Origin: Allobosea lathyri
GTDB taxonomy: Bacteria; Pseudomonadota; Alphaproteobacteria; Rhizobiales; Beijerinckiaceae
Assembly (NCBI RefSeq): GCF_900108245.1
Contig: NZ_FNUY01000010.1
Location: 1 to 64,000, forward strand
Length of the DNA stretch: 64,000 nucleotides
Direction of reading: 5' to 3'
The translations under genes and the position numbers were made by a program. The notes beneath the pieces are model-generated. The model did no database searches, had not been told where the DNA came from, and worked only from the letters and a program-made list of their open reading frames with translations. Below, piece after piece: positions 60,817 to 64,000 of this stretch. Every line of letters starts with the position of its first letter. Position 1 is the first letter of the stretch.

Positions 60817-63063
60817 ATGGGAAAACCGGTCGATCCGCCGCCGGAGGACGAATCCGAGCGCATCGATCTGAAGACGGCGCTCGAAGAGCGCTACCTTGCC
60901 TATGCGCTGTCCACCATCATGCATCGCGCCTTGCCGGATGCGCGCGACGGGCTGAAGCCCGTTCACCGCCGGATCCTGCACGCCATGCGCCTGCTCAGGC
61001 TCGACCCGGGCCAGGTCCACAAGAAATGCGCCCGCATCGTTGGCGACGTCATCGGTAAGTTCCACCCGCATGGCGACCAGTCGGTCTATGACGCGCTGGT
61101 CCGCCTCGCCCAGGATTTCGCGCAGCGCTACCCGCTCGTCGATGGACAGGGCAATTTCGGCAATATCGACGGCGATAATGCGGCCGCCTATCGGTACACC
61201 GAGGCGCGGATGACCGAGGTCGCTCGCCTCCTGCTTGACGGCATCGAAGAGGACGCGGTCGATTTCCGCGAGACCTATAATGGCGAGGATGAGGAACCCA
61301 TCGTCCTCCCGGCCGCCTTCCCGAACCTGCTTGCCAACGGCTCGCAGGGTATCGCGGTCGGCATGGCGACCTCGATCCCGCCTCATAACGCCGCCGAGCT
61401 CTGTGACGCCGCGCTCTATCTGATCCAGCATCCGGAGACGACCTCCGAGCAGCTGATGACTTTCGTGCCCGGGCCGGATTTCCCGACCGGCGGCATCATC
61501 GTCGAGAGCCGGGCCTCGATGGCCGAGAACTACCGCACCGGGCGCGGCGCCTTCCGCACAAGGGCGCGCTGGGTCAAGGAGGAGCTCGAGCGCGGCGCCT
61601 GGCAGGTCGTCGTCACCGAAATCCCCTACATGGTGCAGAAGGGCCGGCTGATCGAAAAGATCGCCGAGCTGCTCAACGACAAGAAACTGCCGCTCGTCGC
61701 CGACCTGCGGGACGAATCCGCCGAGGACATCCGCGTCGTCATCGAGCCGCGCGCCCGTAATGTCGACGCCAATCTGATGATGGAATCGCTCTTCCGGCTC
61801 TCCGAGCTCGAAGCGCGCATTTCCATGAACATGAACGTGCTGACGGGTGGGCTGGTCCCGCGTGTGCTCGGGCTGAACGAAGCCCTGCGCGCCTGGCTCG
61901 ACCACCGCCGCGAGGTGCTGCTGCGGCGCTCGCGCTTCCGTCTCGGCCAGATCGAGAAGCGGCTGGAGATCCTGCGCGGCCTGCTGATCGTCTATCTCGA
62001 CCTCGATCGCGTCATCAAGATCATCCGCGAGGAGGACGAGCCGAAGATCGAGCTGATGCGCTTCTTCGAGCTCAGCGAGGTTCAGGCCAACGCCATCCTC
62101 GACACGAGGCTGCGCGCCCTGCGCAAGCTCGAGGAGATGCAGCTCAAGACCGAGCTCGACGAACTCACCGTCGAAAAGGGCCAGATCGAGGGTTTGCTCG
62201 CCTCCGACGTCACCCAGTGGAAGATGATCTCGCATGATATCCGCGAGGTGAAGAAGCATTTCGGACCGGAGACCGCGATCGGCAAGCGCCGCACCAGCTT
62301 CGCCGACATGCCCGATACGACCGATGTCGACCTGACCCAGGCGATGATCGAGCGCGAGCCGGTGACCGTGGTGATCTCGAAGAAGGGCTGGATCAGGGCT
62401 CTCAAGGGCCATGTCCAGGACTATGCGACCCTGACCTTCAAGGGCGATGACGGCCTGCGCACCGCCTTCTTCACGGAGACGACCGCCAAGATCCTGGTGC
62501 TGGCGTCCAACGGCAAGGTGTTCACCCTGGAGGCATCCAAGCTGCCCGGCGGGCGCGGCTTCGGCGATCCGATCCGGCTGATGATCGAACTCGAGGAAAC
62601 CGCCGAGATTGTCTCGGCCTTCCCCTATCGGCCGGGCCTCAAGCTGTTGATGGTGACGTCGGACGGTCGCGGCTTCGTCGGCTTGACCGACGAGATCGTC
62701 GCCAACACCCGCAAGGGCCGGCAGGTCCTGAACGTGGAGGCGCCCGTCGCCGCTTTGCTGGCCGTGCCGGCGGAAGGGGACCATGTCGCGATCATCGGCG
62801 AGAACCGCAAGCTGATCTGCTTCCCGATCTCGGAAGTGGCGGAGATGGCGCGCGGCAAGGGCGTGCGCCTGCAGCGCTACAAGGATGGCGGCGTCTCGGA
62901 CGCGAAGGTCTTCAAGCTGGCGGACGGGCTGACTTGGCTCGACACCTCCGGCCGGACCTGGACGGTGGCGCAGACCGAGCTGATGGAATGGCTCGGACAC
63001 CGCGCGGAAGCCGGCCGCCTGCCGCCCAAGGGCTTCCCGAAGAACAACAAATTCGGGGGGTAG
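60817..63063 (+). CDS. parC: DNA topoisomerase IV subunit A
   Basis: 748 aa, ParC length. The breakage-reunion domain has [40 protein letters not shown] and the catalytic Tyr in [14 protein letters not shown] (about residue 128). A coiled-coil ([20 protein letters not shown] region) and a C-terminal beta-pinwheel with reduced GyrA-box character ([17 protein letters not shown] at the end) support ParC rather than GyrA. It separates linked daughter chromosomes. No parE is present in the window, as is usual. Confidence 0.94.
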   Translation: MGKPVDPPPEDESERIDLKTALEERYLAYALSTIMHRALPDARDGLKPVHRRILHAMRLLRLDPGQVHKKCARIVGDVIGKFHPHGDQSVYDALVRLAQDFAQRYPLVDGQGNFGNIDGDNAAAYRYTEARMTEVARLLLDGIEEDAVDFRETYNGEDEEPIVLPAAFPNLLANGSQGIAVGMATSIPPHNAAELCDAALYLIQHPETTSEQLMTFVPGPDFPTGGIIVESRASMAENYRTGRGAFRTRARWVKEELERGAWQVVVTEIPYMVQKGRLIEKIAELLNDKKLPLVADLRDESAEDIRVVIEPRARNVDANLMMESLFRLSELEARISMNMNVLTGGLVPRVLGLNEALRAWLDHRREVLLRRSRFRLGQIEKRLEILRGLLIVYLDLDRVIKIIREEDEPKIELMRFFELSEVQANAILDTRLRALRKLEEMQLKTELDELTVEKGQIEGLLASDVTQWKMISHDIREVKKHFGPETAIGKRRTSFADMPDTTDVDLTQAMIEREPVTVVISKKGWIRALKGHVQDYATLTFKGDDGLRTAFFTETTAKILVLASNGKVFTLEASKLPGGRGFGDPIRLMIELEETAEIVSAFPYRPGLKLLMVTSDGRGFVGLTDEIVANTRKGRQVLNVEAPVAALLAVPAEGDHVAIIGENRKLICFPISEVAEMARGKGVRLQRYKDGGVSDAKVFKLADGLTWLDTSGRTWTVAQTELMEWLGHRAEAGRLPPKGFPKNNKFGG

Positions 63064-63379
63064 CGACCGTTTGCTTCTCCCGTTGCAGGCCGCGCGCTGT
63101 CCAAAAACAAGTTCCCGCGGGGAACCCTGTCCCGTAGGGAGAGGGCAGGGTGAGGGGTCGACCGCTCGACCAGCTATCCTGGAGATGGCCGCCGTCAGCT
63201 CACAGCCAAAACGTCCGGGGGCCTACACCTCACCCCTGCCCCTCTCCTTACAGGAGAGGGGTTCCCCGCGCTCTGCTTTGAAAAGGCGGAGAAAGAAAAC
63301 CGTTACGTTGTCAGCCGCTTGGAGCCAGGTCCGGAATCAACCCCGCAACCGCTTGAATCAAATCCTCAGCGGCAAATCC
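63064..63379. other. parC downstream region
   Basis: 316 nt with no supported gene. About half is the palindromic repeat described at 63111-63270; the rest has no feature I recognise. It separates the convergent parC and beta-barrel genes. Confidence 0.6.
63111..63270. repeat. Palindromic intergenic repeat, CCCTCTCC family
   Basis: Arms GGGGAACCCTGTCCC...GGAGAGGGCAGGGTGAGG (left) and CCTCACCCCTGCCCCTCTCC...GAGGGGTTCCCC (right) pair over about 35 nt with short bulges. A relative of the element at 16038-16187. Confidence 0.8.
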
Positions 63380-63985
63380 TCAGCGGATCGCCTGGCCGAC
63401 GACGCCGACTTCGAGCCCCAGCGTGACATTGTTCGTCACGGCCCATTCGATGCCGGCGCGCGCCTCTGGGCGCACGGCGATGTCGCTGCGCGAGAACGGG
63501 CCGGAGAAGGGCGACGCGCCATAGCGCGTCGTTTCGTTGGCGGCGGACATGCCGACCTTGGTGTAGATCAGCACGTTTTCCGCCGCGAGCACGCCGGCCT
63601 TGATCTGGAAGGCGCCCGCGAAATCGCGGGTATAGGCGACATTGCCGAAGCTCGGCGTACCATAGCCGCCAATCGCGGGCATGTATTCGACCGCGCCTAC
63701 TACGCCATAAACGAAATTGCCCTCGCGCCGCATCGTGCCGGCTTCGAGGCCGAATGTCGGCCCGGCATTGGTGCCCAGCCGTTTCGAGCTGGTGACCTGG
63801 AAGCCGCTGGAAATCCGGGCGTAGGAGCCATCCCATTTCACGCCGCCGGGCGAGAGCGTGGGCTCGGACCAGGCAAAGGAGGGAAGCGGTGCAAAGCCGT
63901 CGAATGGCAGGAACGCCTGGGCCTGGGCTCCACCAGCGCCGAGCACGAACGCGCAAAGCGCACCGGAAAGCAGCGAAAATCTCAC
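63380..63985 (-). CDS. Outer membrane beta-barrel protein
   Basis: 201 aa from the GTG at 63985 (GAGG about 11 nt upstream, near the window edge). A signal peptide covers about residues 1-22 (ending GGAQAQA). The rest is alternating beta-strand (KWDGSYARISSGFQVTSSKR, FVYGVVGAVEYMP, NVLIYTKVGMSAANETTRYG) and resembles small 8-stranded Omp25/Omp31-like barrels of rhizobia. The last residues EVGVVGQAIR lack a terminal aromatic, which is unusual for a barrel signal. Family assignment is by pattern. Confidence 0.75.
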   Translation of the reverse strand: MRFSLLSGALCAFVLGAGGAQAQAFLPFDGFAPLPSFAWSEPTLSPGGVKWDGSYARISSGFQVTSSKRLGTNAGPTFGLEAGTMRREGNFVYGVVGAVEYMPAIGGYGTPSFGNVAYTRDFAGAFQIKAGVLAAENVLIYTKVGMSAANETTRYGASPFSGPFSRSDIAVRPEARAGIEWAVTNNVTLGLEVGVVGQAIR

Positions 63986-64000
63986 GTCGAAGGCGTCCTC

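Noticed and set aside
60769-63000. 743-codon minus-strand frame opposite parC
   Set aside because: Antisense shadow of a clear topoisomerase gene; low-complexity composition and no recognisable domain.

Overview
The window is about 64 kb of uninterrupted chromosome from a high-G+C (roughly two-thirds G+C by eye) alphaproteobacterium of the order Hyphomicrobiales (Rhizobiales). The signs are a Porin_2-type porin, a TamA-TamB pair, a rhizobial-style Rsh, and the slt-dapA-smpB / rpoZ-rsh / lepB-rnc-era / recO-parC housekeeping set. A Bosea-like organism is my best guess from general resemblance only. I see no rRNA, tRNA, phage, transposase or CRISPR array.

Layout. (1) 1-10.5 kb is a catabolic and transport cluster: acyl-CoA dehydrogenase and a class III CoA-transferase, divergent from a complete branched-chain-type ABC transporter (SBP-LivH-LivM-LivG-LivF), then an aldehyde dehydrogenase, a methyltransferase and a zinc alcohol dehydrogenase. 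(2) 10.7-13 kb holds a LysR regulator divergent from a Tat-exported metallo-beta-lactamase-fold protein. (3) 13-22.4 kb is a second unit, all on the minus strand: LysR, a remnant of a shikimate dehydrogenase, a second LIV-type transporter, a Gfo/Idh/MocA oxidoreductase and a QuiC-type 3-dehydroshikimate dehydratase. Together they suggest uptake and breakdown of quinate/shikimate-like compounds. (4) 22.5-25.7 kb has small metabolic genes (DUF4142, a DapA-family lyase/dehydratase, a VOC protein, a 2-keto-4-pentenoate-hydratase-like enzyme). (5) 25.8-37.7 kb is an envelope island: tamA-tamB, a highly expressed porin with a strong terminator, a large OmpA-like repeat protein and a membrane-anchored protein with a duplicated helix-hairpin-helix-like domain. 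(6) 37.9-64 kb is mostly housekeeping: slt, dapA, smpB, pyrE, era-rnc-lepB, aqpZ, acpS, aroA, pdxJ, a HerA-like ATPase, rpoZ, rsh, recO and parC, with a LysR/tautomerase pair inserted and a beta-barrel protein at the right end.

Intergenic DNA is rich in palindromic repeats of several families. In both LIV transporter operons such elements lie exactly between the binding-protein gene and livH, one element is a 118-bp near-perfect palindrome, and one palindrome appears nested inside another. A separate GCATCGGC-type hairpin repeat follows or overlaps gene ends at three places. Four in-frame 15-18 bp tandem duplications occur between 17.7 and 39 kb. The least understood coding loci are the OmpA-like/HhH pair at 34.3-37.7 kb and the quinate-like cluster with its broken aroE-type gene.
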